Assembly: GCA_004802725.1 (NCBI GenBank)
Contig: SGPM01000103.1
Span: 1 to 64,000 of the forward strand
Reading direction: 5' to 3'
Length of the DNA: 64,000 bases
Source of the DNA: Antrodiella citrinella
Taxonomy: Eukaryota; Basidiomycota; Agaricomycetes; Polyporales; Steccherinaceae
Part shown: positions 22,390 to 33,933 of the stretch, piece by piece
Layout of the letters: each line of letters opens with the position of its first letter
How positions within the stretch are numbered: the first letter of the stretch is position 1
Translations under genes and position numbers: made by a program
The notes under the pieces: generated by a model
Told to the model about the DNA's origin: nothing
Databases searched by the model: none
Seen by the model: only the letters and a program-made list of their open reading frames with translations

Positions 22390-24425
22390 TCAAAAAAGCT
22401 TGATACTAGGTGTGATCTGATCTAGCTGAACCCGGCCTATCTCATAGACGGCGTCTTCCATGGAACGCTTGTGTTCAGGGATGGCAAGCGCATCAAGCAA
22501 CTGACTTGATTTTGCAGGCATAATGGGCTGAAGGAGGATACCGCAAACCCGAAGACTTTCCAAAATCAGGACATGTGTGTCATATACCGTTTCCTCAGGG
22601 CAAACCAGGTACCAGGGTGCGATGCTCGTGAGCAGAGCGTTAGCCTACAGTGATTGAGCAGAGAATGTCAATCATACATGAGCAAACGAGAGACGAAATG
22701 AAGCCGACCTCGCGCAGAACGAGCGTAATATCCAGAAGAGCGTCCGCGACTGCGAACACATCCATTTTTGCTTGTGTAGACTTCTTGATTTCATGCAGTT
22801 TCGTGACGAGCTCATGGGCGCGGTCGGTGAAACCTTCGTTGTCAGGACTGAGCGCCTTGCCGTCGCCACCCTTCAGAGCGCGAGCTTGTATAGACTTCGA
22901 GCTGATCCGGAGATAGAGGTTCCCCAGAAGGCTAGATATTTCCTTTGACACGTTCTCCAGCTGTTCCGGGTCCCATGCTAAAAGTGTTTATGAGTAAACG
23001 ACGATAATTTAATTGAGCAGGCTCCGCGTGACTCACAGGTGTCTACCTTGAAACGTCCGCCTACCCGAGCCAAGTAGTAACGAACAACATCGATACCGTA
23101 TTCATCAATAGCTTTGATAGGGTCCACGACGTTACCAAGCGATTTAGACATTTTGCGATGTTCCACTGTCCAATGCGCATGGGAGAGAATCCTTTTGGGA
23201 AGGGGAATGTCCAAAGCCATCAGCATTGCTGGAAGGTAGATAGCGTGAAAGCTGTTTCATAGACAAACTTAAACCAGACTGCGATCATCGGTGCAAAGAA
23301 AACATACCGGAGAATGTCCTTTCCGATGACTTGCAGATTCGGTGGCCAACCTTGTTCAAGACCCGAACCACCCGACGACGGCCAAGGATAGCCCACAGAT
23401 GACATGTACGTCGTCAGGGCATCAATCCACACGTAAATGGTATGTTCGGGGTCCGTTGGGACGGTTATTCCCCAGTGAAGTCTTGATCGAGGTCGAGAAA
23501 CGGACAAATCGTTCAACGGCTCAGACAGCATCTCTAGCACGTCTTCATACTGCTGAGGCGGGTAAACGGTGTCAGGGTTGCTCCTGTAATATGCGAGGAG
23601 AGGTTTCCTGAACTGTGAGAGACGGAATTTGTAGTTCTCCTCCGTGAGGTGCTCCACACGGGACGAAGTTTCAATGGCCATGTATTCCGTTTCTGACGCC
23701 GCGACTGCGCCAGTGGGAGTCTTGACTTTGGTGATTTGTGTCTCGGTGTAAAAACATTCATCCGAGATGGAGTACCAGCCGTCGTGAAATCCTTTGTAGA
23801 TGAGACCTTTTTCGTCCAGTTTGCGCTGACAGACGTCAAAATCAGTCGCTGTGAGATACAAAATTGAGGTCGTACGACATACCCAAAGAGAGTGCACAGC
23901 CGTGCAATGCTCGGGCTCCGTTGTACGGGTGAAACGAGTGACATTAACGTTTGCTTTCTTGATCAGGTCCTAAGAATATGTTGGCAGGAATAACATCAAT
24001 GAACATAAAGCCGAGATTGAGGTTACTCACGCGAAAATGCACGCTCAGCTGATCACAAAACGCAAGAGGCTCCATGCCCTGTTGCTCCGCGGCCTTCTGA
24101 ATCTTCCACCCATGTTCGTCAGTCCCATTCACCAAATGCACTGGTCTGCTGGGATCGCATAGTTTGTTGTATCGCGAGAATATGTCTCCCACAACCAAGG
24201 AATACAGATGTCCGATGTGTGGCACTATGAATCCACAGTCAATATAGACACGCGTCGAATGTACAGTCACGCACCGGAGTTGGGGTAGAAGATGGGGGTA
24301 GTGATGTAGTATGGTTTCTTTTGAGTTTCTGAGCCACGGGTAGAGAGTCTACGCCATGATGTAAAGGAAAATGGAGCTGGTGTCCTGAAAGCTCTGAGAG
24401 AAAGTCTGCTGGGGATGATGACCAT
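22390..24425 (-). CDS. MSM1: Methionyl-tRNA synthetase, probably mitochondrial
   Basis: Seven exons on the minus strand encode 562 residues (24425-24275, 24224-24031, 23969-23883, 23825-23308, 23251-23037, 22977-22709, 22644-22390). The protein has the class I HIGH motif at residues 53-56 (PHIGHLYS) and KMSKS at 350-354, with NGTDEHG and the [10 protein letters not shown] core typical of MetRS. Arg and Ser dominate the first 35 residues (SRLSLRAFR), with few acidic residues, consistent with a mitochondrial presequence. The length and the lack of an extra C-terminal tRNA-binding domain fit the organellar enzyme, which charges mitochondrial tRNA-Met. The HIGH motif is placed just after intron 1. 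At intron 3 a nearer acceptor 23 nt upstream would break the frame, so the acceptor leading into RKLDEKGL is used. Confidence 0.92.
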
Positions 24426-25328
24426 CCGAATGGCCAGCAACACGACACTCTTGGAACAGCGATTGTCAGATCAATCAAAACATCTCAAAGATCCAAGCTA
24501 TAGTAATATGTCACGTACCTCTCTAGTTTTGCGATACTTTCTTGAAGTTGTTTTTTGGAAACAATGAGCAAAGGCGAACCAAGCGGTTTGCAATTGGAAG
24601 CGCCCATAAATAGAGTTCGGGTAAGACTCGGGATAGGCTCGGCCGAGCCTGGGTCGGGCTTGAACTTGCACTATCACCTACATGCAACATATACCTATGT
24701 TATGATTTCAATAACCTCCGACCACTCAATCCCGCATGTTTGACATACTTGGGCTGCTGGGATGACTTGGAACCGGTTCGGAATCTTTGGATTTGCATCC
24801 CAAGAGCTTCCTGATACGCACTTTGAACATGTGTCCAGAATGAACTTCTGACCTATCAAGGCGGGTGTGTGCGTTGGAGCAGTTGGTATGTTCAAACAAA
24901 ATGTTCGCCATCATATGCTTATCCGAAGTTCTGATATCGATCTCTACTTAGTGAAGTCATGATATACGGTTGACGTGACTTGCCAGGTCAGAGTCTCGGA
25001 AGCTCTGTACTTCAGTGGAGCAAGAGTTCCAGATTTGAGCAGAAACGCTCCGGTGTCCCCTTATGTTTCCTTGTGCTTCAAGCACAGAGAGATAACAGCT
25101 GATAGTCATGTTTTACTTCCGACGATACACCATCTGGATACCTTTCGTTACTGACCGTAAGCAAATCGTGGGGGTCCTCTAGGTTCCTTCCCACTCCAGG
25201 TTGTGAACGGCGTGCTGCTCTTAGTCTCCTACATAGGTTCCTTAGCTTACTGAAGGGACCAGTGCGAGGTATAAGAGCCATGGACTATGGCCTGACGACT
25301 TCACACTGCTCTCACAGTCTCTTTCATA
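24426..25328. other. Intergenic between MetRS and PX-chitinase, divergent
   Basis: About 900 bp. A perfect 16-bp palindrome (AGGCTCGGCCGAGCCT) lies at 24635-24650. A minus-strand ORF of 66 codons (24695-24895) has two CxxC pairs (CSKC and CQTCG) and could be a small zinc-binding protein or a leftover exon, but I cannot support it as a gene. Nothing else was recognised. Confidence 0.4.
25270..25276 (+). promoter_or_regulatory. TATA box of the PX-chitinase gene
   Basis: TATAAGA lies 59 bp before the ATG at 25329. Its position supports the chosen start and hence the PX domain as the true N-terminus of the protein. Inference from motif and spacing. Confidence 0.4.
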
Positions 25329-27423
25329 ATGGTCACCAGAATCGCTATCACGCAGCACACGACCGCTTCATTTCCTCGTCCTCACGTCGTCTATTCGGTA
25401 GATGTCACAGATACCGAAGAAGCCAAGTCCAAAGTGACCAAACGTTACTCCGACGTGAGTTTTGCTTGCAATTGTGTCGCTATATGACCCACTTACCAAT
25501 TTCTCCAGTTTGTCGATCTCCACACAAAGCTCAACGACCCTTATACACTCCCGCCGAAGCGTATTCTTGCGACTGCATTTCTCCCAACAGCTTGGGTAGA
25601 CGATGCACTCATTGCTGAACGCAAAGCCGGTCTTTCTGCATACCTCAATGCTCTCCTCACCGCCCCTTTTTTCAAGACTAAACCTGCTTTGGGCGAGTTT
25701 TTCAAGACCTCGTCTGGTGCAATTTCTGGTAGTTTTAGCTTGGAGGACGTGTTGCCGAGTGCCCTCACGAGAGGAGCGGCTCTCAATGTACAGAAAGAAC
25801 TTGTACAGTCCGCTACCGACGGAGAAATGAAAGCGGCCGCAACACCCATCGCTGCTGCTTACTACCCAGATTGGAGTGTCGATACCAACCCTCCCGAACA
25901 ATTGGACTTTTCCAAATTCGACGTTTTGCTCTTCGGTATGTTGTTAGCAAATTTTGTCGGTTTCGGTATTGACGTGGATGTTTTAGCATTTGCAACGGCC
26001 AATTCGTCCAACGGTCTGTCTTGGGACGATGGTGCTACTTCTATCCTTCAGAGACTGGTGACCAGTGCTCGTAACAGTGGACATGGAACGAAGATCGTGC
26101 TGTCCATTGGTATGCCGTATTACCCTTGCAACTTATCGCATCTGACGGGTGACTTGATATAGGCGGCTGGGACGGTAGTTACTGGTTCTCTCAAGTCATG
26201 AGTTCCGGTAACCGAAGCGCGTTCGTCAATGCCGCCGTGAGTGCTGTCAATACCTATGGTCTCGATGGTATCGATATTGACTGGGTATGTATCGTCAAAA
26301 ATCTCGGACATGGGTAGTACTAACTTCCCACGTCTAGGAATACCCCAACGAGTCCGGAGCAGGGAATCCATACTCCTCTGCTGATGCTGCTAACCTACTT
26401 TCGTTCTTCACATCCCTTCGCTCTGCTCTGGGATCGTCGAAGATCATCTCAGCCGCTGTAACTTGCCTGCCTTGGACTGGCTCCAATGGCAATCCCCTAA
26501 CAAACGTTTCAGCTTACGCCGCTCAACTCACCTACGCCAATGTCATGAACTACGATACATGGGTTAGTCTCCCAATCCATAACCTCATCATCCATTGTCA
26601 CAATCACTGAACGCCGCTGTCTTCCGTCAGGGGGCTTCCGCCAATCCAGGACCCAACGCGCCCCTAGGCAACCTCTGTGGCACTTCCCGTCAGCCTCAAG
26701 CCAGCGCCCAAGCTGCGCTCGCGCAGTGGACCGCCGCCGGGTTCCCAGCGAGCAAGTTGCTGCTCGGTCTTCCATTGTACGGGTACGTCTCCCAGAGCAC
26801 CGCAACGACGCTCACTGGGATCGCCATGCCGCCCGCCGGGTTCGACCTGGAAGCGTACAAACAGCGGGTGATGGGCCTGCCTATGAGGAACCCGGTCTAT
26901 GCTTGTCCCGTTCCTTCCAAACAGAGCGATCTGGGAGAACCTGTCTTCTTGAACGGGCAACATGAACGGGCCAAGGGCAAGAATGCTGTATTTGCAAAGG
27001 CCGCGGGTGACCTGAGCTCGTATTACGGCCAGCAAATCCCGTTCAATCAGATCGTTGCTTTGGGAGCGTTGCAGAAGTCTGGGAGCGTGTATGTTCAAGC
27101 CAATGGGTACACCGAGGGCTGGGATAATTGCAGTGACACTCCGGTATGTCCTTCTTGTCTGAATATTGCCACGATGAGGTTCTAATTCAGGTTTGTGCAG
27201 TTCTTATTTGACGTCGCACGTCAGACTGTCGTGACCTATGATGACACATACTCCCTCGGCGACAAGGCAGCGTTCGCGAAGCAGAGCGGTATGGCGGGTT
27301 GCTTTACCTGGTCCTTGGATCAAGTGAGTTCCATATGGTTGCGCATCGTACGCATCTAATCATCTTCCCTAGGACGACGGGTACACTCTGCAGAACGTTA
27401 TTCGCTCCAGTCTGGGAAAGTAG
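25329..27423 (+). CDS. PX domain-GH18 chitinase fusion, no signal peptide
   Basis: Eight exons (25329-25454, 25509-25935, 25987-26109, 26163-26284, 26338-26562, 26631-27143, 27201-27323, 27373-27423) encode 569 residues. Residues 1 to about 115 form a PX phosphoinositide-binding domain: the KRYSDFVDLHTKL block, a PPK loop and the C-terminal helices. A linker leads at about residue 175 into a GH18 barrel (AAYYPDWS), with KIVLSIGGWDGS and the catalytic DGIDIDWE near 257-264. All three acidic residues of DxxDxDxE are present, so it should be active. There is no signal peptide or membrane anchor. By family knowledge PX domains bind PI3P or related lipids on cytosolic membrane faces, while chitinases normally act outside the cell, so the combination is puzzling. 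Exon 2 alone carries the second half of PX and the start of GH18, so the fusion is not a splicing artefact. Confidence 0.93.
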
Positions 27424-27708
27424 ATGTCGCAGATTTGTGAATGAAGACATTTGGGTATGGTATGTTTATTGAGATCTTTTGTCACGACCTTCACGACACT
27501 GTCCGTCTCGTACGCCTCCTTATACATGATCATCACTATCATTGTCCATCCGTGATGATGTAGCCTCATGCCTCGATACCCAAGGGGTATCCCACTGCCC
27601 AACACATGCAGCATGGCGAAGGCGCAATTCAGTCATCCGCCCTTCCGTCCTCCGAGCGGGCATCGGATTCGACTTCGGACGAACTCTCTACAACCTCGCC
27701 AGGAGTGA

Positions 27709-28949
27709 TCAACGTGATGCCCACGGAAGCGGCTGGGCCAAATCGACATTGCCGCCGCTTATGATTATTCCAATGGGTCCTTTCACACCCAGACTCTGGA
27801 ATGCCGGGCTCATGATCGCTGCAAACGCGGTAGCGCTGCTCGGTTCTACCACGAGCTTTAGTCTTTCCCAGAGTAGACGCATCGCATCCATGATTTCCTA
27901 CATGCGGCACCGCGTATGATATCAGCATAGGAGTGGCGATGACGTCGTCATTGGGAAGAGGATGCAGAAGCGAAGCGAAACATGGGGCGCGCACCTCATC
28001 AGATACGACGATGACTCTCTCTACTTTCTCCTGGATGATTGGGAAGTTGATCTGACCAACCGGTGTCCTCAGGCCATCGGCGATGGTGTCAGCATCGACG
28101 TGTTCTCTTCTTTTGCCTTCTCGAAGACCTTGTGCGCAGTCGTCCGCACCTGCAGGCTCTGCCCCGAAGACCCTTACGCCCGTGCTTTCAGCAGCAAGCG
28201 CTGTTCCCGCCAACAAGCCTCCGCCTCCTACAGGTGCAATAACGGCGGTGAGATGTTCCGGCGCCTGATCAAGGAGCTCTAAGAGCGCTGTGCCTTGTCC
28301 GAGGATGGTGTTCACAGCGTCATATGGTGGAATAAACGTCGCCCCAGTCCGTTCTTGCACAGTAGCGAGCATAGCCGCTCGAGCAGGCGCATTGGGTTCA
28401 CAAAACGTGATCTCCGCTCCGTAAGATCGGACTGCATCGACTTTCGGCTGAGACGAGTTGGAGGGCTGGAAGACAGGATGATACGTGAGCGAGGAACATG
28501 ATTATCAGCGAAGGCGAGAACGCAACAACGTACCATTACCACAAAGCAGTTGATTCCTCGTTCTTTCGCAGCTAACGCCAGCGCCCCAGCGTGATTTCCT
28601 TATCGAATCAGTCCACCAATATACAGTATACCCAACACCAGGAATGATTGAATTAACGTGTTGAACCATACATCCGAAGAAATCAGTCTCGCGCACCTGA
28701 ACTGTGCGTGCATACGCCTCTGCTCAATTCAGCCTTTGACAGACATTCCAGGTTATATGATGCGCCTCTAAACTTGAACGCGCCACCCTTTTGAAGATTC
28801 TCCGCCTTGAAGTAGAGCGTGTTCCCTCCGGGGAGCGACCCTGATAGCGAGGATGAAGTGAAGATCGGAGTCCGGTGAATATGTGGCTTGATGACCTCGT
28901 ACGCTGCTTCAATTGAAGAGCGCGAGAGAGGTAGAACCTGTGCGCTCAT
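27709..28949 (-). CDS. PLP-dependent serine racemase / threonine-type dehydratase
   Basis: Four exons on the minus strand (28949-28697, 28598-28534, 28465-27995, 27897-27709) encode 325 residues, the usual size of eukaryotic serine racemase. It has fold-type II PLP features: Lys59 in GGAFKFRGA as the Schiff-base lysine, SSGNHAGALA, and the phosphate-binding PVGGGGLLAG. The C-terminus GGNVDL matches the short racemase/3-hydroxyaspartate dehydratase group (yeast Sry1) and lacks the ACT domain of biosynthetic threonine deaminase. The substrate could be L-serine, D/L-threo-3-hydroxyaspartate or threonine; sequence alone does not decide. An in-frame ATG at 28994 would add 15 residues. It is convergent with the PX-chitinase, with 285 bp between stops. 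Confidence 0.9.
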
Positions 28950-29967
28950 GTCTAGTTCTCGGGGCTGCGAAAAAATCGGATCCCGTACTGCCAAAGTGTG
29001 TCAGAACCTAGAGGCTCGAATGTTTGAAACAAGAGTTCTTCAATGTGGCACCAGGCAGTACTCTGTCGGCAAATCCCGGGCGTTAGTAGGTATAACAGAG
29101 CTGTGCAAAATTTGAACTTGACAACGAGAACGGCGTTATGTCGTCGCAGACCGTCACAAACCAACGCACCGGTACAGGCGAGCAGGAACGCCGAGTCATG
29201 TACTTGAAGTGACCAGCGGAGAAGTCGGAGTAGGCACTTCTGCCTAATTTCACCAGGCCGTAACTGTGAGCCCCGAGCGTATACGCCGAGAGCTTCGATA
29301 ATTGAAAGTCTCAGAAGTATCCGGTGTGGCGAAATTGCCGAATAGTATGGGCTCCCCTTTGGGAATTCGTGAAGTGTGGCACGACAAAGCCAGGACAAAC
29401 CTTCATTGCGTGGCGACTCTGCCTCATCAATGTTATGTATTTTGCTCATCGTTCATGTAAGATGGTCGTTCTTGCAAAAAGGGAGACGCAAACTTCTGAC
29501 AAAACGGTAACAAACGTTCCAAAACGTTCACTGTTCAGAGGCAAAAATCTGAACACGTCGATCACTGGCAGTTGCGAGATTTTTCACGTGACACATTCAA
29601 GTTATTGATGAGGCGCCCGCAATATTAATGTTCGTTGTCCATTCCGACGACCATCTCCTATTAATTGCCATCCATTTCATTGCGTCCTTCGGCAGGACCT
29701 ACGTTCACTTCATCGTTGCAGAGTGTTTGTATAACTGCGCGCTGATAACATCCCAGACTTCGACGCTCGCGATCGTTGTGCATTTCCGCCGTCACGGTAC
29801 AACATCTCTTATTTCCTGCATTCATACCGAAGATCAATTCTTCATTCGCAAGAATTGGTGCAAATCCGGAGAAGCTTCCTCCATTCAGTTGCACAGATTC
29901 CTTCAAGCTTCGAGCCACCAAACATCATTTTCCGCGGCATTCATAGCCCAGAAGAGATACACCGGCA
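28950..29967. other. Intergenic, divergent promoters
   Basis: About 1 kb between the racemase start and the metallophosphoesterase start. Several ORFs of 75-165 codons overlap on both strands (for example 28952-29449 minus and 29628-30026 plus) but none shows a known domain, and I find no convincing splice chain. No repeat stands out. Confidence 0.45.
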
Positions 29968-31219
29968 ATGCAATCTGTGGATACATCACCAGTGGCACAT
30001 ACTGCCGTGGTTCATCGAGAGTATAACGTTGACAACCCGCCTCCCCATCCGGGGCCCGAATGGACGCGGTTCGTTTGCATCAGTGATACTCACTCTCGCG
30101 TCTTTGCTGTACCTCCCGGCGATGTCTTATTGCACGGCGGAGACTTGACGAACGTCGGCAAGGTAGAAGAGATTGAGATTACGGTCCGGTGGTTGGAGAA
30201 CATGCCCCACAAAAAGAAGATGTGCGTATTATTATCGAATCTCCTCGTTGTGATATCGTCGTATTGACTTTGACGTACGCATCAGCATCATTGCTGGGAA
30301 CCATGACATTACTTTGCATCAACAAGACGGATGGTACAACTCCAACTTTCACAGGTGGCATAGAACGGGCAAAGAGGTCAGTCGGCGGTCTACATTCCAC
30401 GTCTTCAATATATTCATCCGATACCTCGATTTATGTAGGACGTCAGAGAAATACGCGAACTTCTTCTCGGTCAGACCGCGAAAGCAGCCGGCTTGGTGTA
30501 CCTGGAAGACCAGAAGTACGAATTTCAAGTCAAAGACGGAGGCAGAGTCTGGTCTGTATATGGATCACCGGTCAGTTTGCCGGCGTAGTCTAGGAGATGC
30601 AGTATTACTTATCTTAGGTTCCTTGCGCGGTGTGAAGTGGTCCCCGTGGTTTTTTGAATGGGGATTTAATTATCGACGTGGGGATGAAGCGCAAAGTAAG
30701 TTCAGTCTACATCACCTCTATGATAGTCGATACTGATCTTCAGCAGCACGAGCAGATGCCATAGAGAAAACAGATATTCTGTACGTCATTCTCCTGTTCT
30801 AAAATCATGATATCGTGATATGCGAGTGCTCACCGCTCCTATATTATAGCTTGACTCACGGACCGCCTTTCAAAATTCTAGATAAGGTGAGGAATGGAGA
30901 TGCAGTAGGTTGTGAAGCTCTCGCGGCCCGACTACCATCATTGCGCCCACGGCTCCACGTTTTCGGCCACATCCACGAAGACCACGGTGCAGTCATATAC
31001 GACTGGTCTTCCCATGATGCTGCGCTCACTCCCGATGACACCGTCGCCACCACAACGGCTTCACAAGAGCACACAGTGTTTGTGAATGCCTCGGCGTGGC
31101 CGGCGGGTGAAAGGGCTTACCGGGATTACATCCATAGGATCCCATTTGGCACAGGACCGTTCGCGCCTGTGATCGTGGATCTATTGGACGAAATGAATCT
31201 GGAGACGCAAACTGAGTAA
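29968..31219 (+). CDS. Calcineurin-like metallophosphoesterase (MPPED type)
   Basis: Six exons (29968-30221, 30286-30376, 30439-30570, 30638-30695, 30744-30780, 30850-31219) encode 313 residues. The metal-binding motifs occur in order: SDTHS, GGDLTNVG, AGNHD, LTHGPP and FGHIHEDHG. These fit the small MPPED1/2-like branch of class III phosphoesterases, whose natural substrates in fungi are poorly known. The YGSP-WSPWF block is joined across an intron that uses an AAG acceptor at 30637; the more obvious TAG acceptor at 30617 would break the frame. No signal peptide is seen, so it is probably cytosolic. Confidence 0.9.
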
Positions 31220-32870
31220 ACGATTCACTGTGATCAGATAGGAACTCTTGTATCAGTATCGGCAATCCAAAGCCTCCGTTGAAGCGTTTATAACGGCAAT
31301 GACTGCGACATTTGGCCACATCTATTCAAGTCATGTTGACATACAGAGTCGGGCAAATTCGATCTTGACAACAGTTTTTTCCTGCGTTGTGGCTTCTTAG
31401 GTGCTTCTCAGATATGTTCACTACGCCACATTCATTTGTGTGGCGTTAAATTTGCAAGTCGTCAACGCGCCCGCCTCCTCTCGCCGATCGCTTTCTTTCT
31501 GCCTCCTCATTTGCGACTAACGCTTGTTAGCCTTGCTCCATCAGAACTCACTTCACCTCGGACCAGAAAGAAGAAGAAATGTGAGCGCTTGTGTATATCA
31601 TCCAAAGCTCTCGTTTGTACTCATTCATTCCTGCAGGCAACTTGAACGTTGTCCGGTGCTTTCGGGACAGTGTGATTCACCAGTGCTCCTATAGACCCCG
31701 TAGCGCACATAGAAGAACATGGATTGTCGAGCTCATTGAGATAGGCTCTATGACGATAGGTGTTCCTGTGCTTTTCCTATGCCCTCGCGTGGCCTTCGCG
31801 AGCTTCATAGAGACTATAAACCAGCCGATTTAACTCGGGGCGGATTTCCTTTTGGAGTAGGTTCCTTCCTTGTTGCATTATCATGGCCATGGTCCCAGGT
31901 GTGTTCTCTCAATGCCCGAATACCAAGAGATGCGCTGACACGTGCAAGCAGTACCGGGACATGTGAGTCCACTGCTCTAAGGAGCGATCAGTGCTTCTTC
32001 GAATGCATGGCTGCTAAGGCATCGTGAATCGTAATGCACTGTACGGCCGGTTCCTCGGAGATAGCCTCTTTTTGCGCTCCCGGCAGTATATCGCACGGAG
32101 CCAGTATGTCGTTTCTTCATCTGCTAAACCAAGACAAGAAGGCACCGCCGTTTACCACTAATTGACGAATTTACAGAAGCCTGTTATGGAGTTTTCGAGC
32201 ATCCGCGTAGCAGAAACACCTCGTTCAAATTTCTGCCGTAAAACTTGCAGCGAGGAGGGTGTGGCTATGGGATCATTTTCGCTCGTTCTCCATTTCGAGG
32301 AGAAAGAAAGCCGATTGCGACTATGCTTTGTAATCAAATGGCACGTGGAGGATACCATATGCGGTTTATCCACAGCCTGCACACCGCTTCGCTGGTGAGT
32401 ACCGCTGGGAAATTGTGCTATTGACTCCGTAGACTCATTATGCCGGTTGCGACGACTGTGGTCCGTGAAGTCATGTCAAGCCTTTCAGGACCGACATCAA
32501 ACTTGGTTCCAACTTCCCCCACATGCTCGCCTGCGTTTCACGCGCATAGGCCAAACTGCCGCGTCGCGCCAACAGTCGGCGCCTTCAGGATCATGATGTC
32601 AAGCCATCATGAAAGGCGATGTGTGCGTTCACATGGGGTGCCTTACATCCCCTGCAATGGCAATTTGGACCTCGATAGGTCGCGATCGGAGTGGACATAT
32701 CTTAATCTGGCGCGTCTTACAAGTCTCTGTCCCAGGGCTTGTATAAAGACTGCCTAGCTTCGTCTCGAATCTGCATCCGGTGTCCATTCGAGCTCCTTCG
32801 CCTCCTCTTCCCCATCCTCTCTTCTGTACACCTTCCACTCCCACGCATCCTCTTCTACAACTCAACAGCC
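31220..32870. other. Intergenic, about 1.6 kb
   Basis: No supported gene. ORFs of 60-105 codons are scattered on both strands without recognisable domains. A plausible splice pair (AAATGTGAGC... CTGCAG) near 31579-31637 follows a lysine-rich stretch, but I could not extend it into a convincing protein. The distal end contains the SDR promoter. Confidence 0.4.
32742..32748 (+). promoter_or_regulatory. TATA box of the SDR gene
   Basis: TATAAAG lies 129 bp upstream of the ATG at 32871 and is followed by a CT-rich leader (CCTCCTCTTCCCC and similar). Inference from motif and context. Confidence 0.4.
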
Positions 32871-33933
32871 ATGGTTCAGATACAACCGAAGGTTTGGCTT
32901 GTCACCGGTCAGTACCCTGCTCTACACAGTGAGCTGGAGCTGACAGCGCTTGCACCCACCAGGTACTTCATCCGGCTTTGGCAAACGTCTTGTCGCATCC
33001 ATTCTCGCACGTGGAGACCGTGTCATTGCTACCGCACGCTCCATCGAGAAAATGAAGTCGCTCTACACTCTCTCTGGTGCATCGCGCACTCGCCTCTATC
33101 TGCTTCGGCTAGATATCACGGACAACGTGGAGACAATCCAAAAAGTTGTCTCTGAGGCACTGTCGGTGTGGGGTCGCATCGATGTCCTGGTCAACAATGC
33201 AGGGTACGGTGTCAAGTCTGTGATCGAGGAAGGCGGGTAAGTGCATCCCAGATTGCTCTCTAGGCGAGATCGAGCTTTTGCTGACCCTTGATGTTTTGCA
33301 TAGCTCGCTTGCCGCACTCACTCAGTTCCAAACAAACGTCTTTGGTGTGATCAACACCACCAACGCCGTGATCCCACAAATGCGAGAACGCAGATCCGGC
33401 ACAATTGTTATCATTGGAAGTCGGTCTGGCTGGACACCCGCTATGCCACCAGTTGGTTTCTACGCTGCCTCCAAGGCTGCTGTCCATGGTTAGCATCCTT
33501 CAAACATACTTTACGCGAGGACTTCGGCCCTGACATATTCCTCACAGCTATTGGTGAAACATACTCTACTGAGTTGGCTCCATTTGGCATTCGAGTGATG
33601 GTCGTGGCCCCAGGGTCCTTCCGCACAGAGAACGTTCTAAAGCAGCCTATGACGATCCACAATCACATCCCGGAATATGACGGTCTCCGTGCCGCAGCTG
33701 CGGACAAGTTCGCTGCAGTTGCTGGTAACGAGAAAGGGGATCCCGTGAAAGCTATGGAGCTCCTCGTTGATGTTGTTCGCGGCGAGGGTCGGGCATATGG
33801 CCGTGAGTGGCCTCTGTGGCTATTCATGGGTAAGGATTGCTACCGGGATGTGCGAAGCAAGTGCGAGAAGGTTTTGCAGACCCTTGATACTTGGGAAGAC
33901 CTCGCAATGGATCTGGAGTTTGACTCGCTATAG
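32871..33933 (+). CDS. Short-chain dehydrogenase/reductase, classical type
   Basis: Four exons (32871-32907, 32963-33236, 33304-33488, 33548-33933) encode 293 residues. The cofactor motif TGTSSGFGK (residues 12-20) is of the TGxxxGxG type, and NNAGYG, a catalytic Ser in IIGSRSG and the YAASK active-site motif (YxxxK) follow. This is a complete, probably active NAD(P)H-dependent oxidoreductase in the cytosol. The substrate cannot be inferred; neighbours give no pathway context. The first intron interrupts the nucleotide-binding loop, so the glycine motif is only seen after splicing. Confidence 0.92.

Noticed and set aside
25329..27423. PX-GH18 as a chimera of two mis-joined genes
   Set aside because: Exon 2 is continuous from the PX core into the GH18 start with no stop, and all eight exons sum to a clean frame.
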